Shown here: positions 26,541 to 35,821 of the stretch, piece by piece
How the letters are laid out: each line of letters starts with the position of its first letter
Position numbering within the stretch: the first letter of the stretch is position 1
NCBI RefSeq assembly: GCF_900095735.1
Contig: NZ_FNLO01000001.1
Span: 132,837 to 196,836, forward strand
Length of the DNA stretch: 64,000 bases
Source of the DNA: Chitinasiproducens palmae
GTDB taxonomy: Bacteria; Pseudomonadota; Gammaproteobacteria; Burkholderiales; Burkholderiaceae
Direction: 5' to 3'
Made by a program: the position numbers and the translations under genes
The notes under the pieces: model-generated
What the model was told of the DNA's origin: nothing
Databases searched by the model: none
Seen by the model: the letters and a program-made list of their open reading frames with translations, nothing else

Positions 26541-26606
26541 GCGATCAAGCGGCGATCAAGCGGCGATCAAGCGGGGATCAAGCGGCGATCAAGCGGCGAT
26601 CAAGCG
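26541..26606. repeat. 11-bp tandem repeat, six copies, spanning the LysR gene stop
   Basis: Unit GCGATCAAGCG; copy four reads GGGATCAAGCG. The minus-strand LysR gene ends inside the array (stop at 26589-26591), its last codons being encoded by the sixth copy. On the minus strand each copy brings TGA in a new frame. Confidence 0.92.
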
Positions 26607-27485
26607 CGCCGCCAGCGCGCGACAAAGCGTTGCGGTGCGCTCGACCAGCGCGGTCGGCGGCCGGCGTGCGGCCATGGCGAGAGACAAGGTGCTGGTGATG
26701 GCCGGCGGCCCGAGGGGATCGGCGCGCAGTTGCCCGGCATAAGGTCCGTTGCGAACCGTCGCGGCATTCGCGACAGTCGCGGCCAGACCAGCGGCGGCCA
26801 GTTGCAGGATCGCCTCGACGCCGTCGACTTCGTAGGCCACCCGCAACGCACGCCCTTCGCGCGTCGCGGCCAACTCGAGCATCGTCCGGATCGGATGCGG
26901 CGCGCTGGGCAGTATCAGCGGCAACGTACTCAGCTCGGCGAGCGAGACCGGCGCATCCCTGCAGTCCGCATTGCGCCGTCGCACCACGCACAGCGGCTCG
27001 ATGGCGACTGGCTCACTCGTGACCAGCGCAGTCAGCGGCCGGTCATACAGGAACGCAATGTCGAGACGCTCGGTGACGAGCGCATCCTGTAGCCCGGTCG
27101 ACAAACCTTCGACGATCGCGATGCTGGCGCGCGGCAGTGCCGCCGCGAACTCCCGCACCAGGTCCACCGTCAGCGACCTGCCGACCGACGGCGGCAGGCC
27201 GACACTGACACGCCCGCTCAGTGCATCGTCCGCCTCGCCGAAGGCCCGCACCGTTTGATCGAGTTCGCGGAGCACCGATGTCGCGGTGCCGTGAAAACGT
27301 TGCCCCGCATCGGTGAGCGCAACACCGCGGCCGTGACGATAGAACAAATGCGTGCGCAATTCGCCTTCGAGCAAGCCGATCTGGCGGCTCAGGTAGGGCT
27401 GGCTGACACCGAGCGCCGCGGCTGCGCGGCTCAGGCTGCCGGATTCGGCGACTTGTAGGAAGCTTCTGAGCTGGGTCAGTTCCAT
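26589..27485 (-). CDS. LysR-family transcriptional regulator
   Basis: A 298-residue regulator. The winged helix-turn-helix is at 1-60 (MELTQLRSFLQVAESGSLSRAA, recognised by LRSFLQVAESGSL and SRQIGLLEGEL), followed by a linker helix and the two-lobed effector domain starting near residue 92 (GRVSVGLPPSVG). Members activate neighbouring catabolic genes on binding an inducer. It is convergent with the dioxygenase/binding-protein genes; the palindrome at 24377-24395 is its likely operator. The C-terminus ARLIAA is encoded by an 11-bp repeat. Confidence 0.93.
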   Translation of the reverse strand: MELTQLRSFLQVAESGSLSRAAAALGVSQPYLSRQIGLLEGELRTHLFYRHGRGVALTDAGQRFHGTATSVLRELDQTVRAFGEADDALSGRVSVGLPPSVGRSLTVDLVREFAAALPRASIAIVEGLSTGLQDALVTERLDIAFLYDRPLTALVTSEPVAIEPLCVVRRRNADCRDAPVSLAELSTLPLILPSAPHPIRTMLELAATREGRALRVAYEVDGVEAILQLAAAGLAATVANAATVRNGPYAGQLRADPLGPPAITSTLSLAMAARRPPTALVERTATLCRALAARLIAA

Positions 27486-27688
27486 CGTGCGTGTGCAGTG
27501 TCAGCGCGCATCTTAGCGCGCTTCGGGCCGGCGCCGACGTCGGAAATAAAGGCAGGCAAGCGGCACATGCCGCGCGCATCGCGTGGCTGCCATCGTGCAG
27601 GGATCGGTCGAGCCGCGCGCCGGCGCGACGCAAAATGGACGGCGGCGAGACGGGGGGCGATCGCCTTGTCGTTGCCAGCGGCGCGTTG

Positions 27689-27727
27689 CCTGAAAGCGCT
27701 GCCTGAAAGCGCTGCCTGAAAGCGCTG
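27689..27727. repeat. 13-bp perfect tandem repeat, three copies
   Basis: Three identical copies of CCTGAAAGCGCTG directly upstream of the DUF445 gene; each contains the palindrome AGCGCT. The array ends 15 bases before the chosen ATG, so it lies in the untranslated leader or promoter. Confidence 0.95.
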
Positions 27728-27742
27728 CCGCTTTCCGCCACA

Positions 27743-29209
27743 ATGGTTCGGTACGCACCCTCCGCGTGCGATGCCGGATCGACGATGCAAGCAGACACTG
27801 ATTCTTCCGCGGAACAACGCGGGGCGATGGACGACAGCGCAGCGGCTGCCACCGGCACGGCCGGTGCCGACGCGGCCCGGGCACGTGCGTCGGCCGACCC
27901 GTCCGCGCACACCGCGCAGGGTACGGCCGAGGCCAGGGCCGCCTCGCTGCGGCGCGCCAAACGTCAGGCGCTGGCGTGCCTTCTCGTCGCTGCGGCGGTG
28001 TTCGTCATCGCCTCGCTGGCGCCGCGCAGCTTCGCGACCGACGCATTGCGCGCGCTGGCGGAAGCGGCGTTGGTCGGCGGTCTGGCCGACTGGTTCGCGG
28101 TGTCGGCGCTGTTTCGCCGCATTCCCTTGCCGCTGCTGGGCCGGCACACCGCCATCGTGCCGCGCAACAAGGACCGCATCGCCGACAATCTGGCGCGCTT
28201 TGTCGATGAAAAGTTTCTCGATCCGGCGGCCCTCGTCGCGTTGATCCGTCGTCATCAGCCCGCCGATCGACTGGCCGACTGGTTGAGCCTGCCAGCCAAT
28301 GCCCAGCGGCTGGCGGACGCGGCGCTGCGGGTGTTCGGTGGCTTGCTGGACGCGGTGGACGATGCCCGTATTCAGGCCTTGATACGCGACGCAGTGCACG
28401 CCGCGATCCGGCAGGTGGATCTCGCCGGGTCCACCGCGTCGATCTTGCGCGGACTGACCCGCGACGGACGCCATCAGGCGTTGCTCGACCAGATGCTGCG
28501 CCAGTTCGCGCGGGTGCTCGGCCGGCCCGATGCGCGCGCGTTCATTGCGTCGATGATCGTGCAGTGGTTGCGGCGCGAACACCCGCTGAAGGAGAAGGTG
28601 CTGCCCACCGAGTGGCTGGGCGAGCACGGCGCGGCGCTGATCGCCAATGCGGTGAACGGCGTGCTCGCGCAAGTGGCGGAAGACGATACGCATGCATTGC
28701 GACGGCGCTTCGACGTGGTGGTGGTGCGGCTGATCAAACGTCTGCGTACCGACCCGTCCGCGGCCGCGCAGGCCGAGCGCATCAAGCAGTATCTGATCGA
28801 CGATGCCACCCTCAACGCCTACGTCGGCGACGTGTGGCGCCGGCTGCGGACGTGGCTCGCGGATGATCTGGCGCGCCCCGAATCGGCGCTGCGCGCGCGG
28901 GCAGTGGCTGCCAGCAGCTGGCTGGGCGATGCATTGCGCAACGACCCGGCGCTGCGGGCCTCGCTGACCGAGCAGCTCGAACGGGCGGTACAACACATCG
29001 CCCCGGAATTCGCGGCCTTCCTGACGCGGCACATCAGCGACACGGTGCGCGGTTGGGACAGCATGGAGATCGCGCGCCAGGTGGAACTCAACATCGGACG
29101 CGACCTGCAATACATTCGAATCAACGGTACGTTGGTCGGCGCGTGCATCGGCTTGCTGCTGTTCGCACTGTCCTCGCTGCCCGCGCTGCTGACACACGGT
29201 GCGGGGTGA
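27743..29209 (+). CDS. DUF445 family membrane protein (YjiN-like)
   Basis: A 488-residue protein. After an Ala/Asp-rich N-terminus there is one hydrophobic segment (about 76-94), then VGGLADWFAVSALFRRIPLPLLG (recognised by GGLADWFAVSALFRR), the DUF445 signature. The long helical middle is followed by a second membrane segment at the C-terminus (about 462-482). It is probably anchored in the inner membrane; the function of the family is unknown. The start is uncertain: ATG 27743 or ATG 27785 (MQADTDSS); neither has a clear Shine-Dalgarno, and repeats lie just upstream. Confidence 0.85.
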   Translation: MVRYAPSACDAGSTMQADTDSSAEQRGAMDDSAAAATGTAGADAARARASADPSAHTAQGTAEARAASLRRAKRQALACLLVAAAVFVIASLAPRSFATDALRALAEAALVGGLADWFAVSALFRRIPLPLLGRHTAIVPRNKDRIADNLARFVDEKFLDPAALVALIRRHQPADRLADWLSLPANAQRLADAALRVFGGLLDAVDDARIQALIRDAVHAAIRQVDLAGSTASILRGLTRDGRHQALLDQMLRQFARVLGRPDARAFIASMIVQWLRREHPLKEKVLPTEWLGEHGAALIANAVNGVLAQVAEDDTHALRRRFDVVVVRLIKRLRTDPSAAAQAERIKQYLIDDATLNAYVGDVWRRLRTWLADDLARPESALRARAVAASSWLGDALRNDPALRASLTEQLERAVQHIAPEFAAFLTRHISDTVRGWDSMEIARQVELNIGRDLQYIRINGTLVGACIGLLLFALSSLPALLTHGAG

Positions 29210-29348
29210 AATGCCCGACGGCCGTCGCGCCGCCCGCACGCCGCGCCGCGCGGCCCGCCCGTCGTCGCCGCGCCGCCCGTACGCTGGCCTCCGGCCGCTT
29301 AGCCGCCACTTCGCCGCCACTTCGCCGCGGCTCAAGGCCGTGCCAAGG

Positions 29349-30452
29349 CTATGGTCGTCCGTCGAGCCCGCTGTCGACGTCGACGATCTCGCCGCAACCC
29401 ACTGGCTCGTAGCCGGCCAGGCGGCTGACGCCTGCCTGAAAGGCGGCGTCGCGCAGCACGGCGAGCACCGCGGCCAACGGCGGGTTGTCGAGGGCGTCCC
29501 GCTCGCATGCGAAGAAATAGTCCTCCTCGGCGACCGGCACGAAGTCGAGGCCGAACTGTGTCGCCGCCGGCTGCACACCGAAGCCGGCGTCGGCCATGCC
29601 GCTGGCGACGAAGGCGGCGAGCGCCGAGTGAGTCAGCTCGGTGGATGCCGAACTGTTGATATGCGCGGGATCGACGCCCGCCTCGGCCAGCAACAGATCG
29701 AGCAGCACGCGGGTGCCCGATCCGGGCTGACGATTGACGACGCGCACGTCGTCGCGGGCGAGGTCGCGCAAGCCGACGATGCCGAGCGGGTTGCCGTGAG
29801 GCAAATACAAGCCCTGCTTGCGACGCGTCAGCCGTATCAGACAGTGCCTGTCCTGCGCCAGCCAACCACGGTAGGGCTCGGCGACCGCCGCGCGGAACGC
29901 GCCGATCGGCACGTAGAAGCCAGCAAGGTCGCATTCGCCCGCCGCCAACGCAGACAACGCCTCGGCATTCTCGCGGTATTTGAGATCGACATCGGTGCCG
30001 CGCTCCTGCAGCGCCGCGACCAACGCAGCCACCGCATAGCCATGCGACGCGCGCAGGCGCAGGCCGTCGGCCAGCTCGGCACGCGCCCGATGGCCCAGCG
30101 TCTCGCCGACGGCGCGCTGCAATGCTGCGCCGACCTCGCCAGACAGGGCATCCAGGCTGGCCGAGAGGCGCTCCTCGGCGAGTTGCGTCGCCCAGATCAG
30201 GCATTCGCCGAGCGGCGACAAGCGCGAGCCTCGGCCACGCGTGCCGCTGAGCAGGGGCGCGCCCAGCCGCCGCTCGGCATCGCGCAGCCGGCCCCAGGCG
30301 TAGCGGTAAGACAGGTTGCAGGCCTGCGCGCCGGCGGCGAGCGTGCCGGCCGTCTTGACCGCCAGCAGCAGGCGTCCGATTTCGTCAAGCACGAGAGGCT
30401 CGCCGGCTGCGTCGTTCAGATGGAGCGTCGCAAGCGCGGTAACTTGGCTCAT
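29349..30452 (-). CDS. ModE-like HTH / periplasmic-binding-domain regulator of the fds operon
   Basis: A 367-residue regulator. The N-terminal LysR/ModE-type winged helix (about 20-110; AVKTAGTLAAGAQACNLSYR) is fused to a PBP-like ligand domain (about 140-345; RQPGSGTRVLLDLLL), an architecture found in regulators of molybdoenzyme genes. It is divergent from fdsG with 161 bases between them, and an inverted repeat is present there (30575-30595). Probable role: control of formate dehydrogenase in response to formate or a molybdenum compound. The ligand is inferred, not shown. Confidence 0.85.
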   Translation of the reverse strand: MSQVTALATLHLNDAAGEPLVLDEIGRLLLAVKTAGTLAAGAQACNLSYRYAWGRLRDAERRLGAPLLSGTRGRGSRLSPLGECLIWATQLAEERLSASLDALSGEVGAALQRAVGETLGHRARAELADGLRLRASHGYAVAALVAALQERGTDVDLKYRENAEALSALAAGECDLAGFYVPIGAFRAAVAEPYRGWLAQDRHCLIRLTRRKQGLYLPHGNPLGIVGLRDLARDDVRVVNRQPGSGTRVLLDLLLAEAGVDPAHINSSASTELTHSALAAFVASGMADAGFGVQPAATQFGLDFVPVAEEDYFFACERDALDNPPLAAVLAVLRDAAFQAGVSRLAGYEPVGCGEIVDVDSGLDGRP

Positions 30453-30574
30453 CTTTATGCTGAAAATAACCTATTGCGAAAAGCCTGCGACTCGCATACC
30501 TTTCGACCCATAATGATCCGCATACTGCTTGTCGCGGATCGGGCTGACAATCACTCAAGAAGATGTCGGCCATT

Positions 30575-30595
30575 ATATGCTCTTGCTCAGCATAT
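30575..30595. promoter_or_regulatory. Inverted repeat upstream of fdsG, candidate operator
   Basis: ATATGCT, seven bases (CTTGCTC), then AGCATAT: perfect 7-bp arms. It ends 7 bases before the AAGGAGA of fdsG, so a bound protein could block transcription or the RNA could form a hairpin near the ribosome site. A related half-site TATGCT lies at 30456-30461, just before the divergent regulator gene. Confidence 0.6.
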
Positions 30596-30613
30596 TTGGC
30601 CGAAGGAGACGGA

Positions 30614-31168
30614 ATGCGCCGGGACCCCACCCCCGCCTATGACGCCGTCGTCGCGGGACATGTGCGGCCAGGTCGTTCGCTGCTGGCCGTGTTGCACGCC
30701 GTTCAGGACGACTTCGGCTATGTGCCAGACGCTACCTTGGCGTCGATCGCGCGTGCGATGCATCTGTCGCGCGCCGAAGTCTATGGCGTGCTGACCTACT
30801 ACCATCACTTCCGTTGCCAGCCGCCCGCGCGACTGACGATTGCACTGTGCCGGGCCGAATCGTGCCGCAGCATGGGCGGAGAAGCGTTGGTCGCGCATGC
30901 GGAGGCCGTCACCGGCTGCAAGATCGATGCGCACCTGCACGAGGCTGTCGGCGAGGCAGTCGGCGAGGGTGCCGAGCACGGCGACGTCGCGCTCGAGTCC
31001 GTCTACTGCCTTGGCCAGTGCGGGCAGTCGCCAGCCGCGACCATCGACGGCAAGGTGCGCGCGCGCCTGGATACGGCGCGCTTCGACCGGCTGCTCGCGG
31101 CGGCACGTGCTGTCCAGGCGGGCGAGCGGGACGGTCTGCGGACGACATCCGAAGGGGAGCAGGCATGA
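30614..31168 (+). CDS. fdsG: FdsG, NAD-dependent formate dehydrogenase gamma subunit
   Basis: A 184-residue thioredoxin-like ferredoxin subunit homologous to NuoE (24 kDa). The [2Fe-2S] ligands are Cys79, Cys84, Cys132 and Cys136 (LCRAESC and YCLGQC). It passes electrons within the soluble molybdenum formate dehydrogenase (formate + NAD+ to CO2 + NADH). ATG 30614 was chosen over ATG 30563 because AAGGAGA lies at 30603-30609 and the inverted repeat falls between. Its stop overlaps the fdsB start (ATGA). Confidence 0.95.
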   Translation: MRRDPTPAYDAVVAGHVRPGRSLLAVLHAVQDDFGYVPDATLASIARAMHLSRAEVYGVLTYYHHFRCQPPARLTIALCRAESCRSMGGEALVAHAEAVTGCKIDAHLHEAVGEAVGEGAEHGDVALESVYCLGQCGQSPAATIDGKVRARLDTARFDRLLAAARAVQAGERDGLRTTSEGEQA

Positions 31169-32721
31169 GCGTACGCATTTTCGTGCCCAGGGACTCGGCG
31201 GCGCTTGCCGTCGGCGCCGACGAGACCGCGGCGGCGCTGCTGGCCTGCGCGGCCGATCGCGGCGTTGACGTGCAACTGGTGCGCAATGGCTCGCGCGGCA
31301 TGATGTGGTTGGAACCGCTGGTGGAAGTCGAGACGCCGGAAGGACGCATTGGCTACGCCTGCGTCGAGGCGGACAGGGTCGACGAACTGTTCGACGCCGA
31401 CTTCCTCTGCGGCGCTGCCCATCCAAGTCGCGTGGGGCCGGTCGATGCGCTGCCCTATCTGGCCCGCCAGCAGCGGCTGACGTTCGCGCGGATCGGCGTC
31501 ACCGATCCCGTTTCGCTCGACGACTACGTTGCGCACGAAGGTTTGCAGGGCCTGCGCGCGGCACTGTCGATGGCGCCCGGCGACGCGTGCGCGTTGCTCA
31601 CCGAGTCGGGTCTGCGGGGCCGGGGCGGCGCGGCCTTCCCGGCCGGCATCAAGTGGCGCACCGTGCTGGAGGCGCACGCCGCGCAGAAGTACATCGTGTG
31701 CAATGCCGACGAGGGCGATTCGGGTACCTTCTCGGACCGCCTGTCGATGGAATCCGATCCGTTCGGACTGATCGAGGGCATGACCATCGCCGGCGTGGTG
31801 ACCGGCGCCACGCAGGGCTTCCTGTACGTGCGCAGCGAATATCCGGACGCGATCGCGACACTGCGCGAGGCGATCGAAGTCGCGCGCGGCGCGGGCTGGC
31901 TCGGCGCCGACGTGCTGGGCTCGGGCCGCGCGTTCGATCTGCACGTCGCGGTCGGCGCGGGCGCCTATGTCTGCGGCGAGGAGACGGCGCTTCTCGAATC
32001 GCTGGAGGGCAAGCGCGGCGTGGTGCGGGCGAAGCCGCCGCTGCCCGCGCTCGCCGGCCTCTATGGCAAGCCGACGGTGATCAACAATGTGGTGACGCTC
32101 GCCACGGTGCCGATCATCTTCGCGCGCGGCGCGGCGTTCTATCGCGACTTCGGCGTGGGCCGCTCGCGCGGCACCTTGCCGGTGCAACTGGCGGGCAATG
32201 TGCGCTACGGCGGCCTGGTGGAGATCGCCTTCGGGCAGACCTTGCGCCAGTTGGTCGAGGACTTCGGCGGCGGCACCGCCAGCGGTCGGCCAATGCGCGC
32301 GATCCAGGTCGGCGGTCCGCTGGGCGCGTATCTGCCCGAGTCGCAATGGGATACGCCGCTCGACTACGAGGCCTTCGCCGCGGTGGGTGCCGTCGTTGGG
32401 CACGGTGGCATCGTGGTCCACGACGACACGGTCAATCTGGCCGAGCTGGCGCGCTACGCGATGGCGTTCTGCGCGCAGGAGTCGTGCGGCAAGTGCACGC
32501 CGTGCCGGATCGGCTCGACCCGAGGCGTAGAGGTGATCGATCGTATCCGCGTGGGCGGCGCGCAGCCGCGCGACGTCGGCCTGCTGCGCGAGTTGTGCGA
32601 CACGATGGTGGCGGGGTCGCTGTGCGCGATGGGCGGCATGACACCTTTTCCGGTGCTGTCGGCGCTGGACCATTTTCCCGAGGACTTCGGCGTGCCGGCG
32701 CAAGCCGCGCTGGCCTCCTGA
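31165..32721 (+). CDS. fdsB: FdsB, formate dehydrogenase beta subunit (NuoF-like)
   Basis: A 518-residue flavin subunit. Residues 1-100 are a NuoE-like thioredoxin fold. The NADH-binding GRGGAAFPAG is at about 152-161, the FMN-binding NADEGDSGTF at 180-189, and [4Fe-4S] ligands are Cys441, Cys444, Cys447 and Cys487. It hands electrons from the iron-sulfur chain to NAD+. It overlaps fdsG by four bases and is followed by fdsA after 56 bases, so one operon is certain. Confidence 0.96.
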   Translation: MSVRIFVPRDSAALAVGADETAAALLACAADRGVDVQLVRNGSRGMMWLEPLVEVETPEGRIGYACVEADRVDELFDADFLCGAAHPSRVGPVDALPYLARQQRLTFARIGVTDPVSLDDYVAHEGLQGLRAALSMAPGDACALLTESGLRGRGGAAFPAGIKWRTVLEAHAAQKYIVCNADEGDSGTFSDRLSMESDPFGLIEGMTIAGVVTGATQGFLYVRSEYPDAIATLREAIEVARGAGWLGADVLGSGRAFDLHVAVGAGAYVCGEETALLESLEGKRGVVRAKPPLPALAGLYGKPTVINNVVTLATVPIIFARGAAFYRDFGVGRSRGTLPVQLAGNVRYGGLVEIAFGQTLRQLVEDFGGGTASGRPMRAIQVGGPLGAYLPESQWDTPLDYEAFAAVGAVVGHGGIVVHDDTVNLAELARYAMAFCAQESCGKCTPCRIGSTRGVEVIDRIRVGGAQPRDVGLLRELCDTMVAGSLCAMGGMTPFPVLSALDHFPEDFGVPAQAALAS

Positions 32722-32777
32722 GCGCCCGCGGGCGGCGGCGACCGCGGCCCGGTGGCGACGAGATTGCAGGTGACACG

Positions 32778-35750
32778 ATGACACAGCAAACGAAGCAGGC
32801 CGTTGGCCGGTGTGGCGGCAATTGCCAGTGCGGCGGGTCGAGCACCGCGTTCGACGCGGGCGACAACGGACTGCAGGACGACCGTGATTACGGTACGCCG
32901 GCACGCGCTGGCGCGCTGGTGACGCTTGAAATCGACGGTGTCGAGGTCACCACGCAGGCGGGCAATTCGGTGATGCGGGCGGCCGTCGAGGCCGGCATCT
33001 CGGTGCCGAAGCTGTGCGCCACCGATTCGCTCGAACCATTCGGGTCGTGCCGGCTTTGTCTGGTCGAGATCGCCGGACGGCGCGGCTATCCCGCGTCCTG
33101 CACGACGCCGGTCGAAGCCGGCATGAAGGTCACCACGCAGAACGCGCGGCTGCAGGGGCTGCGTCGCAACGTGATGGAACTCTACATTTCCGATCACCCG
33201 CTCGATTGCCTGACCTGCGCGGCCAACGGCGACTGCGAACTGCAGGACATGGCGGGCGCGGTCGGCCTGCGCGAAGTCCGCTATGGCTATGCGGGCGAGA
33301 ATCATCTCGACCTGCAGAAGGATTGCTCGAATCCGTATTTCGACTACGACCCGTCCAAGTGCATCGTCTGCAATCGGTGCGTGCGCGCCTGCGAGGAAAC
33401 GCAAGGCACATTCGCTTTGACGATCGCGTCGCGCGGCTTCGCTTCGCGCGTCGCCGCCAGCGAAGGCTTGCCGTTCGTCGAGTCGGAGTGCGTGTCTTGC
33501 GGTGCGTGCGTGGCCGCCTGTCCGACCGCGACGCTGCAGGAAAAGAGCGTCACGCGGCTCGGCACGCCGGACCGCGAGATCGTCACGACCTGCGCCTACT
33601 GCGGCGTCGGCTGTGCGTTCAAGGCCGAGATGAAGGGCGCCGAAGTGGTGCGCATGACACCGTACAAGAACGGCGCGGCGAACGAGGGACACGCGTGCGT
33701 GAAGGGCCGCTTCGCATGGGGCTACGCGACGCACAAGGACCGGATCACCAAGCCGATGATCCGCGAACGCATCACCGACCCGTGGCGCGAAGTCAGCTGG
33801 GAAGAGGCGATCGGCTATGCCGCCAGCCGGCTGCGCGACATCCAGGCGCGACATGGCCGCGACGCGATCGGCGGCATCACGTCGTCGCGCTGCACCAACG
33901 AGGAAACCTACCTCGTCCAGAAACTGATTCGTGCGGCGTTCGGCAACAACAATGTCGATACCTGCGCGCGCGTCTGCCACTCGCCCACCGGCTATGGCCT
34001 GAAGCAGACGCTGGGCGAGTCGGCCGGCACGCAGACCTTCGCATCCGTCGGCAGCAGCGATGTCATCCTGGTGATCGGCGCCAATCCCACCGACGGCCAC
34101 CCCGTGTTCGGTTCGCGGCTCAAGCGGCGGGTTCGCGAAGGCGCCCGCCTGATCGTGATCGATCCGCGCCGCATCGACCTGGTCGACGGCCCGCACGTGG
34201 TCGCCTCGCATCACCTGCAACTGCGGCCCGGCACCAACGTGGCGATGCTCAATGCGCTGGCGCACGTGATCGTCACCGAGGGGCTGTGCGACGAGGCCTT
34301 CATCGCCGAGCGCTGCGACCCGCAGGCGTTCGGGCATTGGCGCGAGTTCGTTGCCGATCCGGCGCAGTCGCCGGAGGCGACCGAGGCGCAGACCGGCGTG
34401 CCGGCAGAGCAGGTACGGGAGGCGGCGCGCCTGTACGCCACCGGCGGCAATGCGGCGATCTACTACGGCTTGGGCGTCACCGAGCATGCGCAGGGCTCGA
34501 CGTCGGTGATGGCGATTGCGAATCTCGCGATGGCCACCGGCAATGTCGGCCGCGAGGGCGTGGGCGTGAATCCGCTGCGCGGGCAGAACAATGTGCAGGG
34601 GTCGTGCGACATGGGCTCGTTCCCGCACGAGCTGCCCGGCTATCGCCACGTCGGCGACGCGACCGTGCGCGGCGTCTTCGAGGCGGAATGGGGCGTTGCA
34701 TTGCAGGACGAGCCGGGTCTGCGCATTCCGAACATGTTCGATGCCGCGCTGCACGGCAGCTTCCTCGGCCTTTATTGCCAGGGCGAGGACATCGTGCAGT
34801 CCGATCCGAACACACAGCACGTGGCCGCCGCGCTGTCCGCGATGGAGTGCATCGTCGTACAGGACATCTTCCTGAACGAGACCGCCAAGTACGCGCACGT
34901 GTTCCTGCCCGGCTCGTCGTTCCTGGAGAAGGACGGGACCTTCACCAATGCGGAGCGGCGCATCTCGCGCGTGCGTCAGGTGATGCCGCCGCTCGCCGGC
35001 CATGCCGACTGGGAGGTGACGCAGATGCTCGCGCGCGCGCTCGGTTATCCAATGCACTATGCGCACCCGGCGCAGATCATGGACGAGATCGCGCGACTGA
35101 CGCCGACCTTCAAGGGCGTCTCGTATCGCCGGCTCGAGGAAGCCGGCAGCCTGCAATGGCCGTGCAATGCGGAGGCGCCGGACGGTACGCCGATCATGCA
35201 CGTCGAACGCTTCGTACGCGGCCAGGGCCGCTTCGTGGTGACGCCGTTCCATGCCTCGCCGGAGCGCGTCAATCGTCGCTACCCGCTGTTGCTGACCACC
35301 GGGCGCATCCTGTCGCAATACAATGTCGGTGCGCAGACGCGCCGGACCGACAACGTCGTATGGCATGACGAGGATCGCCTGGAAATCCATCCGGACGACG
35401 CGACGGAACGCGGCATCCGCGAGGGCGACTGGGTCGGCATCGAGTCGCGCGCCGGGCATACCGTGCTGCGCGCACGAGTCAGCCAGCGCATGCAGCCCGG
35501 CGTCGTGTACACCACGTTCCACTTCCCGGAGTCGGGCGCGAACGTGATCACGACGGACAGCTCGGACTGGGCCACGAATTGTCCGGAGTACAAGGTGACC
35601 GCGGTCCAGGTCCAGGCCGTCGAACAGCGCTCCGAGTGGCAGGCCCGCTACGCTGCGTTCCACGAGGAGCAGATCGGCCTGTTGCGCGGCGCGGACGGGC
35701 GTGCCGACGCGTTGGCGGACGCACCCGCCGACTCACCGGTGGTGGGCTGA
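32778..35750 (+). CDS. fdsA: FdsA, molybdenum formate dehydrogenase catalytic subunit
   Basis: A 990-residue catalytic subunit. The N-terminal NuoG-like part has [2Fe-2S] ligands Cys80, Cys91, Cys94 and Cys108, a His-Cys3 cluster (His140, Cys144, Cys147, Cys153), and two [4Fe-4S] sites (Cys195/198/201 and Cys238/241/244 with crossed Cys248/205). A further cluster (Cys272, 275, 279, 307) precedes the bis-MGD domain. Cys400-His401 in ARVCHSPTGYGL are the molybdenum-ligand Cys and its catalytic His. Cysteine, not selenocysteine, is encoded. A Cys-rich stretch CGGNCQCGG at 12-20 is an unusual N-terminal extra. Confidence 0.97.
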   Translation: MTQQTKQAVGRCGGNCQCGGSSTAFDAGDNGLQDDRDYGTPARAGALVTLEIDGVEVTTQAGNSVMRAAVEAGISVPKLCATDSLEPFGSCRLCLVEIAGRRGYPASCTTPVEAGMKVTTQNARLQGLRRNVMELYISDHPLDCLTCAANGDCELQDMAGAVGLREVRYGYAGENHLDLQKDCSNPYFDYDPSKCIVCNRCVRACEETQGTFALTIASRGFASRVAASEGLPFVESECVSCGACVAACPTATLQEKSVTRLGTPDREIVTTCAYCGVGCAFKAEMKGAEVVRMTPYKNGAANEGHACVKGRFAWGYATHKDRITKPMIRERITDPWREVSWEEAIGYAASRLRDIQARHGRDAIGGITSSRCTNEETYLVQKLIRAAFGNNNVDTCARVCHSPTGYGLKQTLGESAGTQTFASVGSSDVILVIGANPTDGHPVFGSRLKRRVREGARLIVIDPRRIDLVDGPHVVASHHLQLRPGTNVAMLNALAHVIVTEGLCDEAFIAERCDPQAFGHWREFVADPAQSPEATEAQTGVPAEQVREAARLYATGGNAAIYYGLGVTEHAQGSTSVMAIANLAMATGNVGREGVGVNPLRGQNNVQGSCDMGSFPHELPGYRHVGDATVRGVFEAEWGVALQDEPGLRIPNMFDAALHGSFLGLYCQGEDIVQSDPNTQHVAAALSAMECIVVQDIFLNETAKYAHVFLPGSSFLEKDGTFTNAERRISRVRQVMPPLAGHADWEVTQMLARALGYPMHYAHPAQIMDEIARLTPTFKGVSYRRLEEAGSLQWPCNAEAPDGTPIMHVERFVRGQGRFVVTPFHASPERVNRRYPLLLTTGRILSQYNVGAQTRRTDNVVWHDEDRLEIHPDDATERGIREGDWVGIESRAGHTVLRARVSQRMQPGVVYTTFHFPESGANVITTDSSDWATNCPEYKVTAVQVQAVEQRSEWQARYAAFHEEQIGLLRGADGRADALADAPADSPVVG

Positions 35751-35821
35751 GCGGCCGCGCACGGTTGCAAGCACGAAAAACATAAGCAGACCGGCCCGCG
35801 CGGCCGGCATGGAGACCATGG

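Noticed and set aside
34000-34020. Selenocysteine in the formate dehydrogenase catalytic subunit
   Set aside because: The active-site residue is a normal cysteine codon in the CHSPTGYG context and the frame has no internal TGA.
32454-35663. Very long open frame (over 1000 codons) antisense to fdsA
   Set aside because: It mirrors the third-position G/C bias of fdsA; the composition is Arg/His/Ala-rich and matches no known domain.
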